Below are positions 36,378 through 44,462 of a DNA stretch of 44,566 nt, one piece after another. The notes under the pieces were generated by a model that was given only the letters and a program-made list of their open reading frames with translations, did not search any database and was not told the DNA's origin. Location: contig NZ_JALPVJ010000040.1 in assembly GCF_023544445.1 (NCBI RefSeq), positions 1-44,566 on the forward strand, given 5' to 3'. This stretch comes from Actinoplanes sp. M2I2. Its GTDB lineage: Bacteria > Actinomycetota > Actinomycetes > Mycobacteriales > Micromonosporaceae. The translations under genes and the position numbers were made by a program. The number at the start of each line of letters is the position of its first letter. Position 1 is the stretch's first letter.

Positions 36378-37201
36378 GCGGCTGGCTCCTTGAGGGGGGC
36401 GGGCGCCACGACGGCCGACGTGCGGCGTCGTCCGCCCAGCAGGGACAGAAGCATCAGCAGGACGAAGGCCAGCAGCAGCGCGGTCAGCGAGACGGCCACC
36501 GACATGGTGGCGTTGCTCTTGCCCAGCAAGTTGATGGCGACCTGCAGGTTGGTCCGGTTGAGCAGCGACGCGATGGTGAACTCGCCCAGCACCAGCGCCA
36601 CCGTCAGGAACGCGGCCGACAGCACCGCCGAGCGGATGTTGGGCAGCACGACCCGCCACATCACCGTGCCCCAGCCGGCGCCCAGGCTGCGGGCGGCCTC
36701 GGCCAGCGTCTTCACGTCGATCGCGGACAGGCCCGCGTCGATGGCGCGATAGGCGTAGGGCAGGACCAGGATCGTGTACGCGAAGACGAGCGTCAGGGAC
36801 GAGCCGCCGAGGAAGTACGTGACCCAGGCGTACACCGGCGCCAGCCCGACGACCAGCACGATGGCCGGGATCGTCAGCGGCAGCAGGCACAGGAACTCGA
36901 CCAGGCGCCGCAGCCGGGGCAGGCGCAACCGCACCCACACCGCGGTCGGCACGAGCAGCACCAGCATCAGCAGCGCCGTGAGCGCGGCCTGCAGCAGCGA
37001 CGCGGTGATGCCCTCGGCCAGCGCGGGGTAGCGCTCGCTCAGCTCGGGCCAGTCGACCAGCGCCGGCCAGGTCGTCGCGTCGCGGGTCGAGAACTCCACC
37101 ATCGCGACCAGCGGCAGCAGGAAGAAGACGCCGAGCACGGTGAGCACGGCCCAGCGGAAGACGCGCTGCTTGCGGGCGCGCCGCGCGATCACCCCAGCCA
37201 T
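36374..37201 (-). CDS. ABC importer permease, second subunit
   Basis: This 275-residue inner-membrane permease of the binding-protein-dependent type has six helices and the cytoplasmic EAA loop (LAEAARSLGAGWGTVMWRVVLPNIR) that docks on the ATPase. It starts at ATG 37201, 13 bases inside the end of the previous permease gene, and ends in an ATGA overlap with the ATPase gene. A much longer open frame upstream is not coding in this frame. It forms the membrane channel with the product of 37189-38088. Confidence 0.93.
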   Translation of the reverse strand: MAGVIARRARKQRVFRWAVLTVLGVFFLLPLVAMVEFSTRDATTWPALVDWPELSERYPALAEGITASLLQAALTALLMLVLLVPTAVWVRLRLPRLRRLVEFLCLLPLTIPAIVLVVGLAPVYAWVTYFLGGSSLTLVFAYTILVLPYAYRAIDAGLSAIDVKTLAEAARSLGAGWGTVMWRVVLPNIRSAVLSAAFLTVALVLGEFTIASLLNRTNLQVAINLLGKSNATMSVAVSLTALLLAFVLLMLLSLLGGRRRTSAVVAPAPLKEPAA

Positions 37202-38088
37202 TTGGACGTCCTTCTCTGCAGCAGGGTGTAGAGCGCCATGACGACCGAGACCACGATCACCATGCCCAGAGCCATCGCCTTGCCGACGTTCTGCTGGCCG
37301 AGCAGCACCTCGCTGGTGATCGCGCCGCGGATCTGCAGGGGCACCAGCGGGCTGCCCTGGCTGACCAGGGCGGCCGCGGTGGCGTACGCGGAGAAGCTGT
37401 TGGCGAACAGCAGCAGGGTCGAGCCCAGGAAGGCGGGGGCCAGCAGCGGCCCGGCCACCCGGGTCCAGTACTGCCAGGTGGTGCCGCCCAGGCTCTCGGT
37501 CGCCTCCCGCCACTGCGGCCGGATGCCGTCCAGGGCGGGCAGGAAGACGATCACCATGAGCGGGATCTGGAAGTACGTGTAGACCAGCGTCAGCCCGGGC
37601 AGCTCGAACAGCCAGACGCCGCCCGAGAAGATGTCGACGCTGAACGTGTCGCGCAGCCACACCGTGAGGAAGCCGGACAGCCCGATCGTGGCCAGGAACG
37701 CGAAGGCCAGGGTGACGCCGCCGAACTGGGCCAGCACGCCGGCCGCGGCGGTCACCACCCGGCGCAGGACGCCGTCCGGCTTGGCGGTCGCCAGGGCGTA
37801 CGCCAGCAGGGCGCCGAGCACCGCGCCGACGAGCGCGCTGATGGCCGAGAGCGCGATGCTGCGGCCGAAGGCGTCCAGGATGTACGAGTCGCCGAGCGCC
37901 TTGACGTTGGCCAGGGTGGCACCGCCCTCGTCGCCCGCGAACGCGCCGATGACCACGACCAGCGTCGGGATGATCAAGAAGATCGTCACGTACGCGAAGA
38001 ACGGCACGGCGCCCAGCAGGGCGGTGACGCCCCGCAGCCGCGGCCGCTTGGCCACACGCTGCGGGACGGCCGCGACGATCTCAGCCAA
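37189..38088 (-). CDS. ABC importer permease, first subunit
   Basis: This 299-residue permease has about six membrane helices (VPFFAYVTIFLIIPTLVVVI is the first). The EAA-like loop is REATESLGGTTWQYWTRVAGPLL. Sequence and order resemble the PotB/FbpB-type half of importers for iron, polyamines, thiamine or aminoethylphosphonate. The start is ATG at 38088, overlapping the end of the binding-protein gene by eight bases, so translation is coupled. Confidence 0.93.
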   Translation of the reverse strand: MAEIVAAVPQRVAKRPRLRGVTALLGAVPFFAYVTIFLIIPTLVVVIGAFAGDEGGATLANVKALGDSYILDAFGRSIALSAISALVGAVLGALLAYALATAKPDGVLRRVVTAAAGVLAQFGGVTLAFAFLATIGLSGFLTVWLRDTFSVDIFSGGVWLFELPGLTLVYTYFQIPLMVIVFLPALDGIRPQWREATESLGGTTWQYWTRVAGPLLAPAFLGSTLLLFANSFSAYATAAALVSQGSPLVPLQIRGAITSEVLLGQQNVGKAMALGMVIVVSVVMALYTLLQRRTSKWLG

Positions 38089-39199
38089 TGGCCTTGGCCC
38101 AGTTCGATGCCAGGTATTCCTTGGCCTTGGTGTTCTGGGCCTCGGTCGGGATCACCGGGGTGCCCTCGATCTTCGGCAGCGCGGCGAACGCGGCCTTGTC
38201 GATGGTGCCGGCCTTCTCCATGGCCTCGGCCCGCACCGGACGGGCGCCACCCTTGAGCCACAGGTTCTGGCCCTCGTCGGAGTAGAGGAACTCCTGCCAC
38301 AGCCGCGCGGCGGCCGGGTGCGGGGCGTCCTTGTTGATGGCCTGCACGTAGTACGAGCCGAGGACCGCGCCGTCCGGGACGAAGGTCTTCCAGGTCTTGA
38401 GCTTGGACACCTGGGCCGCGTTCAGGTAGTCCCAGTCGAAGACGACCGGGGTCTGACCGGACTGGATCGTGGTGTCCGAGGGGTCGACGGGGAGCAGGTT
38501 GCCGGCCTTCTTGAGCTGACCGAAGAAGTCGACGCCCTTGGCGATGTCCTCGACGGTGCCGCCGTTGGCCAGCGACGCCATCTGCACGCCGCCGAACGCC
38601 GCGCCGGCCTGGGTCGGGTCGCCGTTGAGCGCGACCTTGCCCTTGTACTCGGGCTTGAGCAGGTCGGCCAGGCTGGTCGGGGCGGGCACCTTGGCGCTGT
38701 CGTAGCCGACCGACATGTAACCGCCGTAGTCGTTGACCCAGGCGCCGCCGGCGTCCTTGAGGTTCTCCGGCACGTCGGCGAACGTGGCCGTCTTGTACGG
38801 CGCGAACATGGCGATGTTGGCCGTCGCGACCGTGGCCCCGAGGTCGAACACGTCCGGGGCGCCGTCCTGGCCCTTGAGCTGGTTGGCCGCGTTGATCTCG
38901 TCCTGGCTCGAGCCGTCCGGCTGGGCCGAGTTGACCTTGATGCCGTACTTGTCGCCGAAGGCCTTGATGATCTCGCCGTAGTTCGCCCAGTTGGGCGGCA
39001 GCGCGATGACGTTGAGCTGGCCCTCGGCCTTGGCCGCCTCGACCAGCTTGTCGATGCCGCCCAGGTCGCCCGCGCTGGTGGCGGAGGCCGCGCTGGAGCC
39101 CGACGACGCGGACTCCTTCTCGGGCGGCGAGCAGGCCGCCACCGCGGCCAGCGTGGTTGCCGCCAAGGTGACGGCGATCGTGCGGATGATGGGTCGCAC
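38081..39199 (-). CDS. ABC importer solute-binding lipoprotein (family 1)
   Basis: This 372-residue lipoprotein has signal VRPIIRTIAVTLAATTLAAVAAC, with the lipobox cysteine at about residue 23, then a Ser/Ala-rich linker and a periplasmic-binding-protein fold (LVEAAKAEGQLNVIALPPNWANYGEII, then QDEINAANQLKGQDGAPDVFDLG). It resembles binding proteins for Fe3+, polyamines or phosphonates; no ligand-specific residues could be assigned, so the substrate stays open. The start is GTG at 39199 with GGAGGAAC eight bases upstream. It is first gene of the importer operon and divergent from the XRE regulator at 39581. Confidence 0.93.
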   Translation of the reverse strand: MRPIIRTIAVTLAATTLAAVAACSPPEKESASSGSSAASATSAGDLGGIDKLVEAAKAEGQLNVIALPPNWANYGEIIKAFGDKYGIKVNSAQPDGSSQDEINAANQLKGQDGAPDVFDLGATVATANIAMFAPYKTATFADVPENLKDAGGAWVNDYGGYMSVGYDSAKVPAPTSLADLLKPEYKGKVALNGDPTQAGAAFGGVQMASLANGGTVEDIAKGVDFFGQLKKAGNLLPVDPSDTTIQSGQTPVVFDWDYLNAAQVSKLKTWKTFVPDGAVLGSYYVQAINKDAPHPAAARLWQEFLYSDEGQNLWLKGGARPVRAEAMEKAGTIDKAAFAALPKIEGTPVIPTEAQNTKAKEYLASNWAKAIG

Positions 39200-39580
39200 C
39201 GTTGTTCCTCCCTCTGCGCGCACCGGGCCGGTACGCGCTGGGTGATCATGAAAGTGCTTGCTTGACAGCAGGCGGCCATCAGGCGTCCACCCGACGACGA
39301 TCACTTGGCCGATCAGGCGGATGTCCCGGCCTGCTCCAGGCGTTGCCGTGATCGTAAGCCCCGGCGTGATCAATGCCTATAGCTGCGCATTCCGGCTTGG
39401 CTCACCCCGCCGCATCGAGTGCATGCGACACCACTCCCGAACAGCGGGCCTGCTTCCCGCGCGCGCCAAAGGACCAGGCGAACACAGCCGTCGAGCGGCG
39501 GGCGTTGCAGCTGCCAGCCTGCTTCAGCCCCCCGTATCGTGGAAGGGACAGACCGGCCGGGTCCGACGGAAGGACGCGTC
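39200..39580. promoter_or_regulatory. Divergent intergenic region between ABC operon and XRE regulator
   Basis: This is a 381-base gap without a believable gene. A TTGACA (39262-39267, plus strand) is visible but has no matching -10 at the usual distance. TGATC half-sites recur (39243, 39299, 39313, 39348 and 39367 areas), some as CGTGATC, but without fixed spacing. Both promoters must lie here, but neither can be placed with confidence. Confidence 0.3.
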
Positions 39581-40780
39581 ATGGCAGCTGAATCGCACTC
39601 CCTTGGCGAACGCCTGCTCGTGCAACGCCAGCGCCGCGGCATGACTCAGCAGCAGCTCGCCGACAACTCCGGGATCTCCGTCGGGATCATCCGCAAGCTT
39701 GAGCAAGGCCAACGCCAGTCGGTGCGGTTGGAAACCCTGACCGCGCTGGCACACGCCCTGGACGTGGCCGCCGGCGACCTCGTCGGGAAACACCGCGGCC
39801 TGGCCACCGGCGCCGAGGACTCCGAGATGGTGCAGCTGCGCCGCGCCGTGCTCGGCCTCGCCGATCTGGGCGCCGACCCGGTCCCCGCCCGTACGCTCCA
39901 GCCGGGCGTCGCCCAGCTGTGGCAGCTGTACTGGGCCGGCTCCTACCCGGTCCTGGCCCGGGCCCTGCCCGAGCGGATCAGCGCCGCCCGCGTCGCCGTC
40001 AGTACCGCCGCGAAGCCCGACCAGCCGATCGCCGCGACCGTGCTCGCCGAGACCCTGCAGATCACCGCGGCGCTGCTGGCCCACCTCGCCCACGAAGACC
40101 TCGCCCACCTCGCGCTGCACGGCGCTCGCCACGCCGCCAACGAGGCCGGCGACGAGCTGCTGGAGGCCGCCCAGCAGGCCACCCGCTCATGGGTGCTGTC
40201 CCGGCAAGGGCTGTGGTCGGAAGCCGAGCACCTGGCCACGACCACCGCCGAGCGGATCGAGCCGAAGCTGTCGACCGCCACCGTCGACCAGCTCGCCGTC
40301 TGGGGCGAGCTGCTGCGCTACTCCGCCGTCGCCCTGTCGCGGTCCGGCCGGCACAGCGATGCCGCCGAAGTCATTCAGCTCATGGGGTCCGCCGCCGCGC
40401 GCCTCGGCGACGACCCCGTGTCCCGGTACGTCGGCATGCCGTTCGGGCCGACCGTCGTCGGGATGCGAGCGGTCGACGCCGCGATTTCAGCCGGCCAGCC
40501 CCGCCAGGCCCTCACCCGAGCGCAGCGCGTCGAGCACCCCGACCGGATGCCACCGGCCATGCACTCCCGCTACCTGCTCAACGTCGCCTGGGCGCAGACC
40601 CTCGACATGCGCTCCGGTGAAGCGGTCGGCACCGTGCTGCGCGCCGAGAAACTCGCCCCCGAAGCGCTGCCGCACCAGTCGATCGCCCGCGCCATCGTCG
40701 CCGAGCTGCTGCCCCGCCGCCGCACCCAGCGCCTTCCCGGCCTGCGCGCCCTGGCGCAGCGCATGGGCATGGACACCTGA
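39581..40780 (+). CDS. XRE-family regulator with TPR-like C-terminal domain
   Basis: This 399-residue protein has an N-terminal Cro/CI-type HTH (residues of about 12-60: LVQRQRRGMTQQQLADNSGISVGIIRKLEQGQRQ) and a long all-helical C-terminal part with repeated Ala/Leu helices resembling TPRs. This is a common architecture of actinobacterial regulators that sense a peptide or protein partner. The start is ATG at 39581 after GGAAGGA. It probably controls the downstream cluster (40958-43512) and perhaps itself. Three GGGTCACC elements lie between it and the next gene. The signal is unknown. Confidence 0.9.
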   Translation: MAAESHSLGERLLVQRQRRGMTQQQLADNSGISVGIIRKLEQGQRQSVRLETLTALAHALDVAAGDLVGKHRGLATGAEDSEMVQLRRAVLGLADLGADPVPARTLQPGVAQLWQLYWAGSYPVLARALPERISAARVAVSTAAKPDQPIAATVLAETLQITAALLAHLAHEDLAHLALHGARHAANEAGDELLEAAQQATRSWVLSRQGLWSEAEHLATTTAERIEPKLSTATVDQLAVWGELLRYSAVALSRSGRHSDAAEVIQLMGSAAARLGDDPVSRYVGMPFGPTVVGMRAVDAAISAGQPRQALTRAQRVEHPDRMPPAMHSRYLLNVAWAQTLDMRSGEAVGTVLRAEKLAPEALPHQSIARAIVAELLPRRRTQRLPGLRALAQRMGMDT

Positions 40781-40803
40781 CCAGCCAAGCACTGACCCGC
40801 CCC

Positions 40804-40872
40804 GGGTCACCTCTGCACCGTCGGTGACCCTCCTACCGGGACAGCGCGGGTCACCTTCGCGGCACCGTCGCG
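40804..40872. promoter_or_regulatory. Repeated GGGTCACC elements upstream of the GRDP-like gene
   Basis: GGGTCACC occurs at 40804-40811 and 40848-40855 on the plus strand and inverted at 40823-40830. Each plus-strand copy is followed shortly by GCACCGTCG (about 40815 and 40864), so a composite unit is repeated 44 bases apart. These are candidate operators for the adjacent XRE regulator. Confidence 0.55.
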
Positions 40873-40957
40873 CCATACGTTTCGGGGTAACGGCACAGCC
40901 GCCCGGCCACCGGGCCGGCCAGCCGGAAAGAATCCCCGATCCGGAAGGACCCATGGC

Positions 40958-41539
40958 ATGAAAACCCCGACGCTCGCCCCCGAGCTGGTTGGTCCCCGCG
41001 CCGCGCAGATCCTCGACTCGATCAAGGCGCACCCGCTCTACGAGCGGCTCACCGGCTCGTCCATGCGGTACTCGACCTGCTGGGCGACCTTCACCGGTTA
41101 CCCGACGGTCAGCCAGTGGGACCTCGGCCGCGACGCCGCCCCGCTCCTGGAGGAGGCCCTGCGCTCGCTGGCGCTCAAGGCGGCCGTGTTCGAGCTGACC
41201 GGCGGCGACGAGGAAACCGCCGAGCTGCTCCTGCCCCCGGCCGTCGACGAGATGGTCCACGCCGTCCTCGCGCAGTTCACCGTGATCTGCAAGATCCAGG
41301 AAGCGATCGGCGTGCACTTCCCGCACGCCACCGAGCACGAGGAGTTCAGCTACAACCGCGGCTGCACCACCGACGCGTACTACGCCGCCGCCGGCTGGGG
41401 TGAGCAGCCCAGCCGCTACTGGCTCGGTTCCGCCGAGGTGAACCGGCGCCTCGAGATCCTCGAGGAGAAGTACGGCAAGGCCGGCATCGTCGGCAGCGGC
41501 CGCAGCCACGACATCATTTTCGAGGCCATCCCCGCCTAA
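40958..41539 (+). CDS. Small GRDP-like (glycine-rich-domain-protein family) hypothetical
   Basis: This 193-residue soluble protein has a central segment VDEMVHAVLAQFTVICKIQEAIGVHFPHA that recalls the conserved helices of GRDP-type proteins (a D-x-x-H...F...H pattern). The match is by eye and weak. The C-terminal part (AEVNRRLEILEEKYG) is helical. Tyr and Trp content is high (SRYWLGSAE, TDAYYAAAGWGE). The start is ATG at 40958 with GGAAGGA nine bases upstream; an overlapping ATG five bases earlier leads to an immediate stop. Its TAA overlaps the TAG of the convergent gene at 41536. It is probably the first target of the XRE regulator. Confidence 0.75.
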   Translation: MKTPTLAPELVGPRAAQILDSIKAHPLYERLTGSSMRYSTCWATFTGYPTVSQWDLGRDAAPLLEEALRSLALKAAVFELTGGDEETAELLLPPAVDEMVHAVLAQFTVICKIQEAIGVHFPHATEHEEFSYNRGCTTDAYYAAAGWGEQPSRYWLGSAEVNRRLEILEEKYGKAGIVGSGRSHDIIFEAIPA

Positions 41540-41994
41540 CGGCGAGCGAGCTCACGCGAGAGCACCCGGCGCAGTGCCGACACCACCGCGCCGGGTGCGA
41601 ACCGCTCACCCGCCTGACGCTCGGCCCGCGCCACCGCACCGAAAATCTCATCCTCGGCTGCCGTCCGCAGCACCGCGACCAACCAGCCTTCCAGGTCGTC
41701 CAGGTGCTCCGGCAGCTTCAAGGCCTCCGCCGTGGGCGCCGGAAGCGTCCGGGTTGCCTCCCTCGTCGACGGCACCGGCGTCCCGGCGGAGGCATACCGG
41801 CCCGGCGGCATCCCCACCCGGTACGGGTGCACACACACCGCCGTCCCGTCCGGCCCGACCCGCCACCCCACCTCAGGCCGATACGCGAAATCCTGCGACG
41901 GCCGAGCCACCACATCGAACCGGCCCGGCCCGAGCTCCTGCGCCGGGCACACCGAGCACGTGTCATCACACCACTGCGGCAACGGGCCATCCAT
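41536..41994 (-). CDS. Hypothetical protein with N-terminal cysteine cluster
   Basis: This 152-residue protein starts at ATG 41994 (MDGPLPQWCDDTCSVCPAQEL). It has three cysteines in the first 16 residues, a middle beta-rich part (RPEVGWRVGPDGTAVCVHPYRVGMPPGRY) and a C-terminal helical part (WLVAVLRTAAEDEIFGAVARAERQAGERF). The cysteines could bind a metal or cluster, but no family is recognised. It points opposite to its neighbours, between the GRDP-like and HD genes, and its stop codon overlaps that of the GRDP-like gene on the other strand. An upstream extension of the frame exists but would run into the HD gene. Confidence 0.6.
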   Translation of the reverse strand: MDGPLPQWCDDTCSVCPAQELGPGRFDVVARPSQDFAYRPEVGWRVGPDGTAVCVHPYRVGMPPGRYASAGTPVPSTREATRTLPAPTAEALKLPEHLDDLEGWLVAVLRTAAEDEIFGAVARAERQAGERFAPGAVVSALRRVLSRELARR

Positions 41995-42028
41995 GCGCCC
42001 ATCGTAGGAGAGAAAGGACCGCACCCCG

Positions 42029-42604
42029 ATGACCGTCCTCGCGCCACCCCGCCACCCGATCGTGCAGTCTGCCCTCGACGACGCCCGCACCTGGTGCGCC
42101 AGCGAGATCATCGACGACCGGCCCGCACTGGCCCACGCCGTCAAAGTCGCCGTCACCATCGGCGCCCACATCCCCGACCCGGGCACCGACCTCATCGCCG
42201 CGGCCCTGCTGCACGACTCCCCGGACCTGGCCCCGAACACCCTGGACCTCGACGAGCTGCTCACCACCCGATACGGGCCCACCGTGCGCCGCATCGTCCG
42301 CGTCATGCACAACGAGCACCGCAGCCTCGACACCGATCACCCGCAGATCGTCGTCGACGACCACCAGGTCCTGCTCGCCTCCACCGCCGACCGGATCGTC
42401 GCACTGTCCTCACTGATGAGCCGCGCCCGCAAATCCGGCGACATCACCGGCTTCTTCACCCGCCGCCGACCGCTGCTGCTCCTGCTGCCCTACTTCCACC
42501 AGTGCCACGCCGCCGGCGCCGGCCGCGTCCCGGACACCATGAGCGCCGCCCTCGCCACCGCCCTCACCCGACTCGACGACGCCACCACCGGAATCCCACG
42601 GTGA
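42029..42604 (+). CDS. HD-domain phosphohydrolase-like protein
   Basis: This 191-residue protein has the H...HD...D metal site: H36 in LAHAVKVA, H62-D63 in AALLHDSPD, and D121 in TADRIVAL. The order and the ADR-type helix after the last Asp resemble the hydrolase half of RelA/SpoT and small alarmone hydrolases. The ED dyad usual after HD in those enzymes is not evident (HDSPDLAPN), so (p)ppGpp as substrate is doubtful. The start is ATG at 42029, with GGAGAGAAAGGA upstream. Its TGA overlaps the GTG of the APH-fold gene, so the two products are made together. Confidence 0.85.
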   Translation: MTVLAPPRHPIVQSALDDARTWCASEIIDDRPALAHAVKVAVTIGAHIPDPGTDLIAAALLHDSPDLAPNTLDLDELLTTRYGPTVRRIVRVMHNEHRSLDTDHPQIVVDDHQVLLASTADRIVALSSLMSRARKSGDITGFFTRRRPLLLLLPYFHQCHAAGAGRVPDTMSAALATALTRLDDATTGIPR

Positions 42605-43512
42605 ACGGCTGGCACCCCGCCGAGCTCGAGCGCCTCGCCGCCGACCTTTGCCAGGCCGCACACCTTCCCGCCCCCACCCGGGCCGACACCATCCGCGAAT
42701 GGCACCTGTCCGGGGTGCGGCGGCTTCACCTGCCCGGACGCACCCTCATCCTCAAATACGCCCGGCCGCCCTTCGCCAACGAGCCCCGCGCGCTGGCCAC
42801 GCTCGCCGCCGCCGGTATCCCCGTCCCCGAGCTCCACGCCCACACCCGGCACGGCACCACCACCGGCATGCTCCTGACCGACCTCGGCCCGGCCCTGCGC
42901 GCACCGTCCCTCCCGGAAACCGCCGCCGCGGCGGCCGCGCACCTGCACCGACCCGACCCGCTGCCCGGCCACCCCACGATCAACACCGACACCCTGAAAG
43001 ACGCCCCCGGCCGCGCGCTCGCCCTCGTCGACCAGGCCCACGCCACCGGCGCGATCGCCGACCCCGGCGAACTGCACACCACGCTCAAACGCCTCGACCA
43101 CATCACCGCCCGCCGCGCCGCCGACGCCGACCGGCCGCCCTACGGCATCTGCCACGGCGAACTCCACCCCACCGCCATCCACATCAGCGCCGCCGGCCAA
43201 CACATCCTCGACGTCCCACTCGCCCACACCGGACCTGGCCTGCTCGACCTGGCCAGCATCCTCGGCATGCGCACCACCAACGTGCCGGCGATGGACGCCC
43301 TGATCAACGCACACGTGCAGGCCGGGGGACACCGCGACACCCAAGCCCCGCGCGCAGGCTTGGCCCCGGCCCGATGGGCGCTCGGCTGGCACCGCGTCAT
43401 CTCCGCGCTGTGGCACCTTCACCAGGCCACCGACCAGACGCACACGGTCGACCAGAGCGACACGGCCGCGGCCGAACGCCAGCTGCGCGCCGCGGTCGAT
43501 CTGCTCGAGTAG
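42601..43512 (+). CDS. APH/choline-kinase-fold protein with altered catalytic loop
   Basis: This 303-residue protein (GTG start at 42601) has the layout of aminoglycoside phosphotransferase-type kinases. K52 lies in LILKYA, and NEPRALATLAAAGIPVPELHA matches the early helix. The catalytic loop reads H185-G-E187-L-H-P-T-A192, where active kinases have HGDLHPGN. The downstream metal-binding Asp is kept (D204, ILDVP), followed by LLDLASIL. Thus the catalytic Asp is Glu and the metal-binding Asn is Ala, which suggests weak kinase activity or a ligand-binding pseudokinase. It is coupled to the HD gene by a GTGA overlap. Antibiotic resistance should not be assumed. Confidence 0.82.
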   Translation: MNGWHPAELERLAADLCQAAHLPAPTRADTIREWHLSGVRRLHLPGRTLILKYARPPFANEPRALATLAAAGIPVPELHAHTRHGTTTGMLLTDLGPALRAPSLPETAAAAAAHLHRPDPLPGHPTINTDTLKDAPGRALALVDQAHATGAIADPGELHTTLKRLDHITARRAADADRPPYGICHGELHPTAIHISAAGQHILDVPLAHTGPGLLDLASILGMRTTNVPAMDALINAHVQAGGHRDTQAPRAGLAPARWALGWHRVISALWHLHQATDQTHTVDQSDTAAAERQLRAAVDLLE

Positions 43513-43722
43513 CCGCCCGCTCGACCGGCAGAAGCACGCGAGAATCCACGAGCGCCGACGTCAAGCCATCCCGAGGCCGCCACTCGTTCGAGAGGCGACC
43601 CTTGGACGCGCGGTTTACCGTGGCAAGCATGAGCGCGATCCAGCGTGGAGCATGAAGATCACGACCGGTCCAAACGGCGGAGATCCCACCTTCAAGCATG
43701 AACTGCTAACGGATGGTGCTTG

Positions 43723-44442
43723 ATGCAGCGAGCTTTGGGGGGCACCGACCGCGAAGCCGATCCCACGAGCCGGGTTCGGACACTGAGCGCACTTGCCGTT
43801 TTCGCCGTCCTCGTAACAGTGGCCGGCATCTGGCAGCTGAAGGACGTAAGTCCTCAAACTCCCGTGTCGGGATTCTTCGGCGGGGTCACAGTTGACTTTC
43901 TGAACCCTCCCGACGGCCAGATTCCTGCTCTGACCGTTGCACTGAAGGTGGAGGCGCAAACTGGTCTGGCTACTCTAAAACTCAGGGTTGACAAGGAAAA
44001 TTGGGAAGGGCTCGAGAATTACGCCGGGAGCCGGCTCGGTGTTGTCGTCCAGGGAGACCTCCGACCGATAAGGGGAGATATCCAGACTTTCCATGAGGAT
44101 GACGAGAGGTACTTGAATAGCGGAGCTAGACCAACCGGAACCCCTCGTTTGGAGGAAAATCCGACGTGGCAGCCTCCAGGAGCACCAGAAACACCCGTGG
44201 TCCGTTTACTCCCATACTCCGCATACGAGTTCATCATGCCGCCGTCCATAGGTGGGTCTGAGCTCACCATCATGGCTTGGGCCATGCGAGGGAAGATCGC
44301 AGAGACCCGCGGCTCACTCACCGCTCTCCGGTATCCATTCTGCGATCCCTCCGTATGGTTCGCGCGCTGCGAGATCAGCGATAGGGAAATCAGTCTGAAC
44401 GAACAGGTCTCTGTTGCTCTGCCGGCCCTATCCGACCAGTGA
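43723..44442 (+). CDS. Membrane-anchored hypothetical protein with lower GC content
   Basis: This 239-residue protein has a basic N terminus (residues 1-20), one membrane helix (LSALAVFAVLVTVAGIWQL) and an extracytoplasmic domain of about 195 residues with Pro-rich stretches (TWQPPGAPETP). I recognise no family. Codons such as AAA, ATA, AAT and TTA are frequent, and the DNA is clearly less GC-rich than the rest of the window, suggesting recent acquisition. The start is ATG at 43723, with a weak GGATGG upstream. Another frame follows after about 20 bases. Confidence 0.7.
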   Translation: MQRALGGTDREADPTSRVRTLSALAVFAVLVTVAGIWQLKDVSPQTPVSGFFGGVTVDFLNPPDGQIPALTVALKVEAQTGLATLKLRVDKENWEGLENYAGSRLGVVVQGDLRPIRGDIQTFHEDDERYLNSGARPTGTPRLEENPTWQPPGAPETPVVRLLPYSAYEFIMPPSIGGSELTIMAWAMRGKIAETRGSLTALRYPFCDPSVWFARCEISDREISLNEQVSVALPALSDQ

Positions 44443-44462
44443 CGTGATCTCAGCAAGGAGAG

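Noticed and set aside
42029..42604. Definite (p)ppGpp hydrolase assignment
   Set aside because: The HD site fits, but the ED dyad expected after HD in SpoT/MESH1-type enzymes is not seen.
42601..43512. Calling the APH-fold protein an aminoglycoside-resistance kinase
   Set aside because: The catalytic Asp and metal-binding Asn are replaced, and the context is a regulator/HD cluster.
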